In this document: piece by piece, positions 29,128 to 38,566 of the stretch
Layout: each line of letters begins with the position of its first letter
Numbering within the stretch: the first letter of the stretch is position 1
Assembly: GCF_030268685.1 (NCBI RefSeq)
Contig: NZ_BSRQ01000003.1
Coordinates: forward strand, 468,136 to 532,135
Origin: Microtetraspora sp. NBRC 13810
GTDB lineage: Bacteria > Actinomycetota > Actinomycetes > Streptosporangiales > Streptosporangiaceae
Length of the DNA: 64,000 nucleotides
Reading direction: 5' to 3'
Notes under the pieces: model-generated
Seen by the model: only the letters and a program-made list of their open reading frames with translations
What the model was told of the DNA's origin: nothing
Databases searched by the model: none
Translations under genes and position numbers: made by a program

Positions 29128-30534
29128 ATGCGTGAATCCACCCAGATCTTGATCATCGGCGGTGGCCCGGCGGGTTCGACCGCGGCCGGCCTGCTGGCCC
29201 GCGAGGGGTTCCAGGTGACCCTCCTCGAACGCGACCGCTTCCCCCGCTACCACATCGGCGAGTCCATCCTGCCGTCCTGTCGCCCGATCTTCGAGATGCT
29301 CGGGGTCTGGGACAAGGTCGAGGCGCACGGCTTCCAGCCCAAGGGCGGCGCCTTCTTCCAGTGGGGCCCCGAGGAGTGGGAGGTGCGCTTCAGCAACATG
29401 GGCGACGACACCCCCAACGCCTGGCAGGTCGTGCGCAGCGAGTTCGACCAGCTCCTCCTGGACCACGCCAGGGAGATGGGCGTCGAGGTGGTCGAGGGGG
29501 TGACCGTCCGCGACATCGAGTTCGACGGCGACCGGGCCGTCGCGGCGCGCTGGCAGGAGACCAAGGACGCCGGGCGCACCGGCCGGATCGCCTTCGGGCA
29601 CGTCATCGACGCCTCGGGACGCGGTGGCGTGCTGGCCACCCGCCACCTCAGGAACCGCCGCTACCATGACGTGTTCCGCAACGTCGCCGCGTGGACGTAC
29701 TGGAAGAACGCCAAGCCGCTCGGCAAGGGCCCCAGCGGCGCCATCGCGGTGTGCTCGATCCCGGACGGCTGGTTCTGGGCCATCCCCCTCCATGACGGGA
29801 CGCTCAGCGTCGGGCTGGTCACCGGGCGGGACCTGTTCAACGACAGCCGCGGCCGGCTGGACGGCGACATCCAGGCGGTCTACGACGAGGCGCTGGCGAA
29901 GTGCCCCACCGTGCTGGAGATGCTCGACGGCGCCGAGCAGGTGGGCGGGATGAAGGTCGAGCAGGACTACTCCTACGTCGCCGAGGACTTCACCGGTCCC
30001 GGTTACCTGCTCGCGGGCGACGCCGCGTGCTTCCTCGACCCGCTGCTGTCCACCGGCGTCCACCTCGCCACGTACAGCGCGATGCTCGGCGCGGCCAGCC
30101 TGTCCAGCGTGCTGCGCGGGGAGGTCGCCGAGGAGGACGCCAGGCGCTTTTACCAGACCGTGTACCACCACGCCTACCAGCGGCTGCTCGTCCTGGTGTC
30201 GGTGTTCTACGAGAGCTACCGGGGCAAGGAGCACCACTTCTACAACGCGCAGCGGCTGTCCCCCGGCGAGCGCGACCAGTTGCACGTGCAGGCGGCCTTC
30301 GACCGCATCGTCACCGGCATCGCCGACATGAACGACGCCGAGCAGGCGTACCGGCTCGTCCAGGACCACCTGCACGGGTCCGGCAGCGGCGACCCCAACC
30401 CGCTGAACAACCTCAACCGGGTGCACGAGATGAAGCAGTCGCCGTTCGACCCGGCCAACGCGGTCGGCGGGCTGTACCTCGTCACCCGGCCCCGGCTCGG
30501 CCTGCGCTCCGTCGAGGCCCGGCCCGGCGGCTGA
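29128..30534 (+). CDS. FAD-dependent halogenase (phenolic type)
   Basis: A 468-residue flavin-dependent halogenase. The FAD motif GGGPAGSTAAGLLA begins at residue 11; the conserved active-site lysine is Lys72 in FQPKGGAFFQWG; the halogenase signature WFWAIP (WxWxIP) is at 215-220; and DPLLSTGVHLA matches the family loop. It most likely installs chlorine (or bromine) on a phenolic ring of the carrier-free polyketide, using reduced flavin from a separate reductase. It has its own promoter region with SARP-like repeats and ends at a terminator. Confidence 0.9.
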   Translation: MRESTQILIIGGGPAGSTAAGLLAREGFQVTLLERDRFPRYHIGESILPSCRPIFEMLGVWDKVEAHGFQPKGGAFFQWGPEEWEVRFSNMGDDTPNAWQVVRSEFDQLLLDHAREMGVEVVEGVTVRDIEFDGDRAVAARWQETKDAGRTGRIAFGHVIDASGRGGVLATRHLRNRRYHDVFRNVAAWTYWKNAKPLGKGPSGAIAVCSIPDGWFWAIPLHDGTLSVGLVTGRDLFNDSRGRLDGDIQAVYDEALAKCPTVLEMLDGAEQVGGMKVEQDYSYVAEDFTGPGYLLAGDAACFLDPLLSTGVHLATYSAMLGAASLSSVLRGEVAEEDARRFYQTVYHHAYQRLLVLVSVFYESYRGKEHHFYNAQRLSPGERDQLHVQAAFDRIVTGIADMNDAEQAYRLVQDHLHGSGSGDPNPLNNLNRVHEMKQSPFDPANAVGGLYLVTRPRLGLRSVEARPGG

Positions 30535-30553
30535 GGCGCCGGACCGGGAACGC

Positions 30554-30589
30554 GATGACGGCCCACGTCGTGCGACGTGGGCCGTCATC
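30554..30589. terminator. Bidirectional terminator
   Basis: A perfect 17-bp stem (GATGACGGCCCACGTCG and complement) with a 2-base loop, between the convergent halogenase and luciferase-like genes. Confidence 0.85.
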
Positions 30590-30607
30590 GCCTTCCGGGG
30601 CGGGGAA

Positions 30608-31606
30608 TCAGGCGGCGGCCGCCTGGGCGAGCCTGCGCAGCGTGCCGGCCGGGTCGGCCAGGACCGGGACGGCCGCCAGCACGCCGGACACGCCGAGCGA
30701 CTCCAGCACGCGCAGGTGGGCGGCCATCTCCGGGACGGTCCCCGTCATGCCGGTGAGCCCGAGGGCGAAGTCCACCAGGCCGAGTTCCTCCAGCAGCCTG
30801 GCGTTCTTGCCGCCGACGGCGAAGTCCCAGACGTCGTAGCGCCGTTCCATCTCCTCGACGGCGCCCAGCAGCGCCGGCGGGATGAGCGCGCGCATGTGCG
30901 GGGCCTTCAGGCGCAGGGCGACGTCGGAGGCGAGCGCCGCGCCGATCTCGGCGTTCGCCTCGGCGCGGGTGTCCTTGATGGAGATGAAGCCGAACCCCCA
31001 GATCTCGACCGCGTCCGGGTCGCGCCCGGCCTTCTCCGCCGCCTCGCGGACGGTCCGCACCTTCCGCTCGACGTGTTCGGCCGACATGCCGACGGTGGTG
31101 ACCACCCCGTCGGCGATCTCCCCGGCCAGCCGCAGGCTCTTCGGGTAGTCCGCGGCGAGGTACACCGGCATGGCCCGGACCCGGGTGAGCGGTTCGGTGT
31201 CGTAGCCGTCCACGTGCGCCGACTCGCCGGCGAGGATCGTGCGCACCGCGGCCACGTAGTCGCGCAGCTCCCTCGGGGTGCCGACCGGCGTCCGCCCGAC
31301 GACCCGCCTGGTGCTGCCGCCGTTCCCCACGGCGAGCATGACCCGCCCGCCGGTGAGCCGGTGCAGCGTCGAGATCGCGGTCGCGGTCGCCGCCGGGTGG
31401 CGCAGGAAGGGCGTGGTCACCATGGGCGTCAGGGTGGCGTTCCTGCTCTCCTGCGCGGCCACCGTGAGCGAGACGTACAACTCGTACGCGCGGGCCGGCG
31501 TGTCGCCGACGCCGATGAGGTCGTACCCGAGGTCGTCGGTCAGTCGGACCAGGCTCCGGAAATCGGAGAGATCGTCCATCCATTCAATGATCGCGCCCAG
31601 CTTCAC
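30608..31606 (-). CDS. Luciferase-like F420-dependent oxidoreductase
   Basis: A 332-residue LLM-family enzyme of the F420-dependent (methylene-H4MPT reductase-like) branch: LGAIIEWMDDLSDF, RNATLTPMVTTPFLRHPAATATAISTL, GGRVMLAVGNGG and a C-terminal GVLAAVPVLADP. It would reduce or oxidise a substrate using F420. GGAGGG lies upstream of GTG 31606. It differs clearly from the two 285-residue luciferase-like paralogues (14889 and 31941), so the cluster has two types. Confidence 0.82.
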   Translation of the reverse strand: MKLGAIIEWMDDLSDFRSLVRLTDDLGYDLIGVGDTPARAYELYVSLTVAAQESRNATLTPMVTTPFLRHPAATATAISTLHRLTGGRVMLAVGNGGSTRRVVGRTPVGTPRELRDYVAAVRTILAGESAHVDGYDTEPLTRVRAMPVYLAADYPKSLRLAGEIADGVVTTVGMSAEHVERKVRTVREAAEKAGRDPDAVEIWGFGFISIKDTRAEANAEIGAALASDVALRLKAPHMRALIPPALLGAVEEMERRYDVWDFAVGGKNARLLEELGLVDFALGLTGMTGTVPEMAAHLRVLESLGVSGVLAAVPVLADPAGTLRRLAQAAAA

Positions 31607-31940
31607 GAATCATCCCTCCACACTTTCGGAGCATCGTTTTCCGCCCGAACATAGAAAAGGCGGAATTTCAGCGCAATGCGCTTCGAGGTGTCTTTGAGTG
31701 GCTCTCGACGGCGGTCGCTGATTTCACCGGAAACGCGGCGGAAAACGGAATTCCGCTGCGCACGGCCCGGAGGCGCGCGACAGGCCCGCCGCCGCCGCGA
31801 AACCGCCGCGGCGTTCGACCGGGGCTCGACCGCGGCCCCAGCATCCGGCCGGACACTTACACACGTCGGCGGCCCGTCGCCGACGCCGTGCGCCGGTGAT
31901 GGGCCGCACGCCGGCTTCGCGAGATCCCCGAAGGAGCGTC
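31607..31940. promoter_or_regulatory. Divergent promoter region with two SARP-like operators
   Basis: A 334-base gene-free interval, more AT-rich at its left end. Three direct heptamers with an 11-bp period start at 31683 (TCGAGGT), 31694 (TTGAGTG) and 31705 (TCGACGG). A second pair lies at 31815 and 31826 (TCGACCG-type both times), 109 bases before the luciferase-like gene. These fit binding by a SARP regulator. Confidence 0.55.
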
Positions 31941-32798
31941 ATGGATATCGGAGTCGCCCTGCCGACCACCGTGCCCGGTGCCGACGGCAGGCAGCTGGTC
32001 GAGTTCGCCCGCCGCGCGGAACGCCTCGGGTTCCACAGCCTGACGGTGGTCGACCGGATGGTCTACGACAACTACGACGGCATCGTCGCGCTCTCCGCCG
32101 CCGCCGCGGTCACCGAGCGGATCAAGCTGGTGACCGCGATCCTGCTGGCCGCCTACCGGCCGAGCGCGGTGGAGCTGGCCAAGCAGCTCGCCAGTCTGGA
32201 CCGGCTGTCCGGCGGGCGGCTCATCGTCGGCGTGTCCGCCGGGATGCGCGAGGACGACTACCTCGCGACCGGCACCGACTACCGGACCCGCGGCCGCCGC
32301 CTGGACGCGATGATCGAGGAGCTCAAGGACGTCTGGCGGGGCGCGGGCCCGGTGCCGGGCGTCGGCCCCCGGCCGGCGGCGGGCGACATCCCGTTCTGGG
32401 CCGGCGGGCACTCCCCGGCCGGGCTGCGGCGGGCCGCGAAGCACGGCATCGGGTGGATCTCCCCCGGCGGGCCGCCGCACAAGTATCCCGACCTGGTCAC
32501 CAGGTTCAAGGGGCTGTGGGAGGAGGAGGGCCGCGAGGGCGCGCCGCGGATGGGCGCCAACTGCTACGTGTCGCTGGGCCCGGGCGGCAAGGAGCTCGCC
32601 ACCGAGCACATGCTCAGCTACTACGCCTACATGGGCACGATGGCCGAGCACCTGGCCGCCGGGGCGATCACGGACGAGGGCAGGCTGCGCGACGTGGTGG
32701 ACGGCTACGCGGCCAACGGCTGCGACGAGCTGCTGCTGCTGTCCTGCACGGCCGACCCCGCCCACCTCGACCGGATCGCCGACGTGGTGCTGCGCTGA
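31941..32798 (+). CDS. Luciferase-like oxidoreductase, paralogue of 14889
   Basis: A 285-residue LLM-family protein that aligns over its full length with the enzyme at 14889-15746 (shared IGxxLPTxxPG, VVDRMVYDNYDG, AKQLASLDRLSGGRLIVGV, GGHSPAGLRRAAKHGIGW, CDELLLL). F420H2- or FMNH2-dependent reduction or oxygenation of the polyketide is likely. AAGGAG precedes ATG 31941. It opens a plus-strand unit with an FAD monooxygenase and an O-methyltransferase. Confidence 0.83.
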   Translation: MDIGVALPTTVPGADGRQLVEFARRAERLGFHSLTVVDRMVYDNYDGIVALSAAAAVTERIKLVTAILLAAYRPSAVELAKQLASLDRLSGGRLIVGVSAGMREDDYLATGTDYRTRGRRLDAMIEELKDVWRGAGPVPGVGPRPAAGDIPFWAGGHSPAGLRRAAKHGIGWISPGGPPHKYPDLVTRFKGLWEEEGREGAPRMGANCYVSLGPGGKELATEHMLSYYAYMGTMAEHLAAGAITDEGRLRDVVDGYAANGCDELLLLSCTADPAHLDRIADVVLR

Positions 32799-32813
32799 CT
32801 CGAAAGGCACCCC

Positions 32814-34061
32814 ATGGACACCCCCCGCGGCCAGGACCGGCCGTCAAGGATCATCATCATCGGCGGCGGCATCGGCGGCCTGGCGCTGGCCCAGGGGCTG
32901 AAGCGGGCCGGGCTCGGCGACGTGACCGTGTACGAACGCGACGAGTCGGCCGCCGGGCGGATGCAGGGATACCGGCTGCGGATCAGCCCGGAGGGCGAGC
33001 GCGCCCTGCGGGACTGCCTGCCCCCCCGGGCCCAGGACCTGCTCACCGCGACCGCCAACGAACGGCACGAACAGGGACTCGCGGCCTACGACGAGCGGCT
33101 CGAACCGCAGTGGGCCCCGCAGTTCGACGATCCGCGCGGCGACGCGCCGGACAAGGTGGACGCGGTGGACCGGGTGACGCTGCGCCGCATCCTGCTGGCC
33201 GGCCTGGACGACGTCGTCCGCTTCGGCAGGCGGTTCACCCGGTGGGAGCGGGCGGGCGACCGGATCGTGGCGCACTTCGCCGACGGCGGCTCCGACACCT
33301 GCGACGTGCTGGTGGCCGCGGACGGCGCCAACTCCCAGGTGCGCGCCCAGGTACGGCCGGACTACCGGGCGGTCGACCTCGGCGTGCGCGCGATCCTGTC
33401 CCGCACGCCGAGGGCGAAGGCGATCGAGGCCGGGCTGCCGGAGACCCTGCGCGACCGGTTCGTCAACGTGACCGGCTCGAACGGGCTCCGCCTGGCGCTG
33501 ATGCCCATGGTGTTCAGGACCGAGCCTCGGCCGGCCGCCGAGAAGCTGTGGCCCGGCCTGGAGTTCGACGCCGCCGAGGACTACTACATGTCGGTGTTCA
33601 GCGTGCACCGGGACATCCTCGGGCTGGACGACGACACGTTCTTCGCCATGACCGGCAGGGAGCTGTGCGACCTCGTCCTGGACCGCACCTCCGGCTGGCA
33701 CCCGGACCTGCGGGGCGTGTTCGCGCACGCCGAGCCGGAGGAGACCTACCCGCTCGCGCTGCGCGCCACGATGCCGGTGGAGCCCTGGGACACGGTGAAC
33801 GTGGTCCCGCTCGGCGACGCCGTGCACACGATGCCGCCGACCGGCGGGGTCGGGGCCAACACCGCGCTGCGCGACGCCGTCTCGCTGTGCCGGGCGCTGA
33901 CCTCGGCCGCCCGCGGGGAGCGGTCCCTGGCGGACGCCGTGGCCGGCTACCAGCGGGAGATGGTCGGCTACGCGACCGAGGCCACCGAGATGTCCTTGAA
34001 GATCGCCAAATGGTCCATGCGGAAGATCGATATCAACGAGACGAACCTCTCCCAAGCTTGA
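32814..34061 (+). CDS. FAD-dependent monooxygenase
   Basis: A 415-residue class A flavoprotein without the extra C-terminal domain. Motifs: IIIIGGGIGGLALAQGL near residue 15, VLVAADGANSQVRAQ, and VVPLGDAVHTMPPTGGVGANTALRDA with the GD motif. It resembles the 425-residue enzyme at 57399 (both share RLRISPEGERALRDxLPP-like starts). Probable hydroxylase or Baeyer-Villiger enzyme on the polycyclic core. AAAGG precedes the ATG. It is followed 14 bases later by the methyltransferase. Confidence 0.87.
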   Translation: MDTPRGQDRPSRIIIIGGGIGGLALAQGLKRAGLGDVTVYERDESAAGRMQGYRLRISPEGERALRDCLPPRAQDLLTATANERHEQGLAAYDERLEPQWAPQFDDPRGDAPDKVDAVDRVTLRRILLAGLDDVVRFGRRFTRWERAGDRIVAHFADGGSDTCDVLVAADGANSQVRAQVRPDYRAVDLGVRAILSRTPRAKAIEAGLPETLRDRFVNVTGSNGLRLALMPMVFRTEPRPAAEKLWPGLEFDAAEDYYMSVFSVHRDILGLDDDTFFAMTGRELCDLVLDRTSGWHPDLRGVFAHAEPEETYPLALRATMPVEPWDTVNVVPLGDAVHTMPPTGGVGANTALRDAVSLCRALTSAARGERSLADAVAGYQREMVGYATEATEMSLKIAKWSMRKIDINETNLSQA

Positions 34062-34075
34062 ATGGAGCCGCGCCA

Positions 34076-35089
34076 GTGACGAGCACTACTACGGACACCA
34101 GCCGTCCGGCCGGGATTCTGCGGTTGGCCAATTCCTTCTGCGACGCCAAGGCGTTGCTGACCGCCGTGGAACTCGGGCTGTTCACCACCCTGCACGAAGG
34201 ACCGGCCGGCGCGGAGGAGATCCGCGAGCGCCTCGGCCTGCACGGCCGCGGCCTGGCCGACTGGCTCGACCTCCTCGTCGAGGTGAGGCTGCTGGAGCGG
34301 GAAGGCGACCGCTACCGCAACGGCCCGGGAGCCGACCGGTATCTGGTGCGCGGCTCCGACTCCTACATCGGCGGGTTCATCGAGCGGTCCAACCGCAACC
34401 TGTATCCCGCCTGGGGCAGGCTGTCGGAGGCGCTGCGCACCGGCGAGCCGCAGTCCGGCAGCGACTTCGAGGCCGTGGTGAACAACCCGCACATCCTGGC
34501 GCAGTTCATCAACTCGATGGACGCGCTCACCCGGGTCCTCGGCCCGCAGCTGATCGACGCCTACGACGGCTGGACCGGCTACGAGTCGGTGCTGGACGTG
34601 GGCGGCTGCCGGGGCGGCCTGGTCGCGCAGATCGTCAAGGCCCACCCGCACCTGTCCGGCGCGGTGTTCGACCTGCCGCAGATGTCGCCCTTCTTCGACG
34701 AGAAGGCGGCCGAGCAGGGGCTGACGGACAAGCTGTCCTTCCACGGCGGCAGCTTCTTCACCGACCCGCTGCCGTCGGCGGACATCGTCGTCCTCGGCCA
34801 CGTGCTGCACGACTGGGACGAGCAGCAGCGGAAGTTCCTGGTGGAGAAGGCGTACGAGAGCGTCAACCCCGGAGGCGTGCTGCTGGTCTACGACCGCATG
34901 CTCGACCGCGCCTCCAGCCGGGTGGAGAACCTGGTGATCAGCCTGGACATGCTGCTGGTGACCGACGGCGGCTCGGAGTACACCGTGGCCGAGCTGCGCG
35001 GGCACGCCGAGGCGGCCGGGTTCGCCTCGGTCGAGGACCGGCTGCTCGGTGACGACGACACGCTGGTGGTCGCCCGCAAGGCGAGCTGA
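34076..35089 (+). CDS. SAM-dependent O-methyltransferase
   Basis: A 337-residue methyltransferase of the TcmN/DnrK type: an N-terminal winged-helix dimerisation domain (to about residue 110), then the SAM-binding VLDVGGCRGGLVAQIV, the acidic loop FDLPQ and the catalytic histidine in GHVLHDWDE. It methylates a phenolic hydroxyl. GTG 34076 has GGAG eight bases upstream. It is a paralogue of the enzyme encoded on the other strand at 35201-36220; both sit around the same terminator region. Confidence 0.9.
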   Translation: MTSTTTDTSRPAGILRLANSFCDAKALLTAVELGLFTTLHEGPAGAEEIRERLGLHGRGLADWLDLLVEVRLLEREGDRYRNGPGADRYLVRGSDSYIGGFIERSNRNLYPAWGRLSEALRTGEPQSGSDFEAVVNNPHILAQFINSMDALTRVLGPQLIDAYDGWTGYESVLDVGGCRGGLVAQIVKAHPHLSGAVFDLPQMSPFFDEKAAEQGLTDKLSFHGGSFFTDPLPSADIVVLGHVLHDWDEQQRKFLVEKAYESVNPGGVLLVYDRMLDRASSRVENLVISLDMLLVTDGGSEYTVAELRGHAEAAGFASVEDRLLGDDDTLVVARKAS

Positions 35090-35098
35090 TCCGCGACC

Positions 35099-35124
35099 CC
35101 GGGGGGCGCCGCGGCGCCCCCCGG
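35099..35124. terminator. GC-rich palindrome after the methyltransferase
   Basis: A near-continuous palindrome (GGGGGGCGCC and its complement) with no real loop, 10 bases after the stop codon. It is the first of two hairpins between convergent methyltransferase genes. Confidence 0.6.
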
Positions 35125-35126
35125 AC

Positions 35127-35167
35127 GTACGGCCCGCCCGCCGATCCCCCCGGCGGGCGGGCCGTAC
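35127..35167. terminator. Bidirectional terminator between the two methyltransferase genes
   Basis: A perfect 17-bp stem (GTACGGCCCGCCCGCCG and complement) with a 7-base loop. Confidence 0.85.
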
Positions 35168-35200
35168 GGCATGCTGGCGCGAACCCGTGGCCGCGGGGCG

Positions 35201-36220
35201 TCAGGCGGCCTTGCGGCAGAGGACCAGGGTCTCGTTCTCGGCGAGCGGACGGTGGTCCACGGCGGCGAAACCGGCGTCGCGGGCGAGGCCGGCCAGTTCG
35301 GCGACCGGGTACTCCGAACCGCCCTCGGTGACCAGGGCCATGATCAGGCTGGCCAGGAGGTTGTCGACGCCGGGCCGCCCGTCGTCCAGCATCCGGTCGT
35401 GCACCAGCAGCAGGCCGCCGGGGTTGACCGCGCGGAACGCCGCGCCCATCAGGTCCCCGCGCCGCTCGGGCGGCCAGTTGTGCAGGATGTGCCCGAGGAC
35501 CAGCACGTCGGCCCGGGGCAGCTCGTCGCGGAAGAAGTCGCCGGCGTGGAACCGCACCGCGCCGGTCAGGCCGAGTTCCGCCATGTGCTCGCCGAACAGC
35601 GGCTCCATCTCCGGCAGGTCGAACACGTGCCCGGCCAGGCCGGGGTGCGCGGCGACGAGCCGGCCCGCGAGGGCGCCCCGCCCGCCGCCGACGTCCAGCA
35701 CCGAACGGCGCCCCGCCCAGTCGATCGCCTTGAGCAGCCCCGGCACCAGCGGTTCCAGGGAGCCCTCCATCATGCGCACGTAGCGTCGCAGCTCCCGCCC
35801 GTCGGCGAGCATCGCGGCGAAGCCGTCCGCCGCCGAGCGCGGCCGGCCGCTGCGCAGCGTCTCGGCCAGCCCGTCCCACAGGTGGTACAGGTTCGCCTTG
35901 GCGCCGAGCAGGGCGCCGCCCACGTAGCCGGGACGTCCGCCGACGAGGTGGCGGGCGGCGCCGGGGGCGTTGGCGAAGCGGCCGTCCTCCTCTTCGAGCA
36001 GGCCGAGCGCGGCGAGCAGCCGCAGCAGGTCGCGCAGCCCGCGGCCGTGCAGCCCGAGCCGGGCGGCGACGTCCTGCCCGGTGGCCGGACCGGCGTCCAG
36101 CGCGGTGAACAGGTCCAGCTCGACCGCGGTGAGCACCGCCTGCGCCTGGGCGAAGGCGTTGCCGAGCTGGAGGATGCCCTGCGCGGAGTTCACATCGGGT
36201 GCCGTGCTCGTCATCGGCAT
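35201..36220 (-). CDS. SAM-dependent O-methyltransferase, paralogue
   Basis: A 339-residue O-methyltransferase with the same two-domain structure as the one at 34076: SAM motif VLDVGGGRGALAGRLV, loop FDLPE and GHILHNWPPE with the catalytic histidine. It likely methylates a different hydroxyl of the same product. AGGGAAGGA lies four bases before ATG 36220. It diverges from the ferredoxin/amidotransferase unit. Confidence 0.9.
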   Translation of the reverse strand: MPMTSTAPDVNSAQGILQLGNAFAQAQAVLTAVELDLFTALDAGPATGQDVAARLGLHGRGLRDLLRLLAALGLLEEEDGRFANAPGAARHLVGGRPGYVGGALLGAKANLYHLWDGLAETLRSGRPRSAADGFAAMLADGRELRRYVRMMEGSLEPLVPGLLKAIDWAGRRSVLDVGGGRGALAGRLVAAHPGLAGHVFDLPEMEPLFGEHMAELGLTGAVRFHAGDFFRDELPRADVLVLGHILHNWPPERRGDLMGAAFRAVNPGGLLLVHDRMLDDGRPGVDNLLASLIMALVTEGGSEYPVAELAGLARDAGFAAVDHRPLAENETLVLCRKAA

Positions 36221-36393
36221 GCCGTCCTTCCCTTCTCCGGCCCGTCTCCGGCCGCGTGGTCGCGAATATGCCGCACCGGTATGGAACCTCGCTCGAAGGT
36301 CGCGCGCCCGCGGCTGCACCGGCCCTCGAGCCGCCCACGATGGCAAGGCCGCACAGTGCTGGTGTGGACGTCCGGAGGCCCGGGGAAACGGTG

Positions 36394-36588
36394 ATGACGA
36401 TGAAGGTCAGCGCGACCAAGGACACGTGTGCGGTGAGCAGCCTGTGCGTCTACCGCGTGCCGGAGGTCTTCGACCAGGACGAGGAGGGCGCGGTCGAGGT
36501 CATCGACCCCGCCCCGCCCGCCGGGCTGCACGACGACGTGCGGAGCGCGGCGCGGGGCTGCCCGACCCGTTCGATTCACGTCGAGTAG
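36394..36588 (+). CDS. 3Fe-4S ferredoxin
   Basis: A 64-residue small ferredoxin of the P450-partner type. Cysteines are at CAVSSLC (first two, five residues apart) and the final GCPTRSI; the fourth cysteine of 4Fe-4S proteins is absent, giving a 3Fe-4S cluster. It probably feeds electrons to the P450 at 46703, located 10 kb away in the cluster. GTG 36391 is an alternative start. Confidence 0.85.
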   Translation: MTMKVSATKDTCAVSSLCVYRVPEVFDQDEEGAVEVIDPAPPAGLHDDVRSAARGCPTRSIHVE

Positions 36589-36688
36589 GCCAGGCGGTGT
36601 GCGCTCCGCGTTCGAGCGGTTGTCGAGGCGCCCTGGAAGGGCGGGGCGCATGCTGCGGGAAGCTGCGGAACCGACCGAGGGAGATGGA

Positions 36689-38548
36689 ATGTGCGGCATC
36701 GCCGGCTGGGTGGACTTCGGGCGCGACTTGTCGCAGGAGCGGCCGACGTTGCGGGCCATGACCGATACGCTCGCCAGGCGGGGCGTGGACGACCAGGGCC
36801 TGTGGACGCGGGGCCCCGCGGCGCTCGGCCACACCCGCACCGCCATCATCGACCCGGCCGGCGGCGCGCAGCCGCTGACCGTCGAGGAGGACGGCCGTCC
36901 CGCCGCGGTGATCGTCTACAACGGTGAGGTCTACAACTTCAAGCAGCTCAGGACCGAGCTGGAGTCCCGCGGGCGCAGGTTCCGCACCCGCAGCGACACC
37001 GAGGTGGTCCTGCAGTCCTACCTGGAATGGGGGGCCGACTGCGCGAAGCGGCTGGAGGGCATCTTCGCCTTCGCCGTGTGGGACCTGCGGCGCGAGGAGC
37101 TGGTGCTGGTCCGCGACCGGCTCGGCGTCAAGCCGCTGTTCTACACCCGGCTGCCGGAGGGGATCCTGTTCGGGTCCGAGCCGAAGGCGCTGCTGGCCAG
37201 CCCGCTGGTACGTCCCGTCGTGGACGTCGAAGGGCTCCAGGAGCTCTTCGCCACCGCCAAGAGGCCGGGGCAGTCGGTCTTCCGCGACATGCGGGCGCTG
37301 CTGCCCGGTCACACGCTCACCATCGGCAGGGACGGCGCGGTCGACCGGACGTACTGGGCCCTGGAGGCCCGGCCGCACACCGACGACCTCGACGGCACCG
37401 TGTCCAGGGTGCGCTCGCTGCTTGAGGAGATCGTGCTCCGCGAGCTGGAGGCGGACGTCCCGCTGTGCACCGCCCTGTCCGGCGGCGTGGACTCCAGCGC
37501 CGTCACCGCGATCGCCGCCAAGTGGCGCTGGCAGCTGGACGGCGAGCGGGTGCGGACCTTCGTGACCACCTTCGAGGAGTACGCCGACAAGTTCCGGCCG
37601 GACGACGTCAGGTTCTCCCCCGACGAGCCGTACGCCGCGGAGGTGGCCCGGCACCTGAAGTCCGACCACGTGCGGATCATGCTGAACACCGGGGACCTGA
37701 TGGACCCCGAGACGCGGCTGGCGGTGCTGCTGGCGCAGGACATGCCCACCACGCTCGGCGACATGGACACCTCCAACTACCTGACCTCGCGCGAGATCAA
37801 GACGCACTCCACGGTCGCGCTGGCGGGGGAGGTCGCCGACGAGATCTTCGGCGGGTACAACTGGATGTACAACGACGACCTGCTGAACGCCGACGTCTTC
37901 CCCTGGACGGCGAACGAGACCCGCCAGCCGGGCTCCCCCACCGGCCAGGGCCGCGGGCTGTTCGACCCCGGCCTCATGCGCAAGCTCGACATGAACCGCT
38001 ACTACGCCGACCACTACCACCAGGCGCTGGCCGAGGTGCCGCACCAGGAGGGCGAGGACGCCAAGGAGCGGCTGATGCGCTCGGTCTCCTACGTCACCCT
38101 GACCCGGTGGCTGCCCATGCTGCTGGACCGGGACGACCGGCTCTCCATGGCGCACGGCCTCGAACTGCGGGTGCCCTACGCCGACCACCGGCTCGTCGAG
38201 TACATGTACAACACGCCGTGGAGCTTCAAGACCTTCGACGGGCGGGAGAAGAGCATCCTGCGCGCGGCGGTGCGCGACCTCGTCCCCCGGTCCGTGCTGG
38301 AACGGACGAAGAGCCCGTGGCCGGTCACCCAGGACCCGGCCTACACCCAGATGCTGCACGACGAGCTGACCGCCCTGGTGAACGACCCCTCGTCGCCGGC
38401 GCTGCCGTACCTCGACACCGACGCGGTGAAGCGCACCCTGGAGAACACGTCGGGCATCGCCCACCAGTGGGTGAGCAGGATGCACATCGAGATGGCACTG
38501 CAGTTCAACACATGGCTGAGGCACTACAACGTCGAGCTGGCGATCTGA
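36689..38548 (+). CDS. Asparagine synthetase-like amidotransferase
   Basis: A 619-residue AsnB-family protein. The N-terminal glutaminase has the nucleophile Cys2 (MCGIAGW), RTAIID and YNGEVYNF; the C-terminal synthetase has the PP-loop LSGGVDSSAVTAI and DDRLSMAHGLELRVPYAD. Relatives in aromatic polyketide clusters (OxyD, FdmV and those in xanthone pathways) install a carboxamide or the nitrogen of a lactam. AGGGAG lies just before ATG 36689. It is in one unit with ferredoxin and nitroreductase. Confidence 0.92.
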   Translation: MCGIAGWVDFGRDLSQERPTLRAMTDTLARRGVDDQGLWTRGPAALGHTRTAIIDPAGGAQPLTVEEDGRPAAVIVYNGEVYNFKQLRTELESRGRRFRTRSDTEVVLQSYLEWGADCAKRLEGIFAFAVWDLRREELVLVRDRLGVKPLFYTRLPEGILFGSEPKALLASPLVRPVVDVEGLQELFATAKRPGQSVFRDMRALLPGHTLTIGRDGAVDRTYWALEARPHTDDLDGTVSRVRSLLEEIVLRELEADVPLCTALSGGVDSSAVTAIAAKWRWQLDGERVRTFVTTFEEYADKFRPDDVRFSPDEPYAAEVARHLKSDHVRIMLNTGDLMDPETRLAVLLAQDMPTTLGDMDTSNYLTSREIKTHSTVALAGEVADEIFGGYNWMYNDDLLNADVFPWTANETRQPGSPTGQGRGLFDPGLMRKLDMNRYYADHYHQALAEVPHQEGEDAKERLMRSVSYVTLTRWLPMLLDRDDRLSMAHGLELRVPYADHRLVEYMYNTPWSFKTFDGREKSILRAAVRDLVPRSVLERTKSPWPVTQDPAYTQMLHDELTALVNDPSSPALPYLDTDAVKRTLENTSGIAHQWVSRMHIEMALQFNTWLRHYNVELAI

Positions 38549-38566
38549 TCTCGCGAGGTGAATGGC

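Noticed and set aside
36289..36341. SARP heptamers between the second methyltransferase and the ferredoxin
   Set aside because: Only TCGCT/TCGCG at 11 bp and an isolated TCGAG were found; too weak compared with the other five regions.
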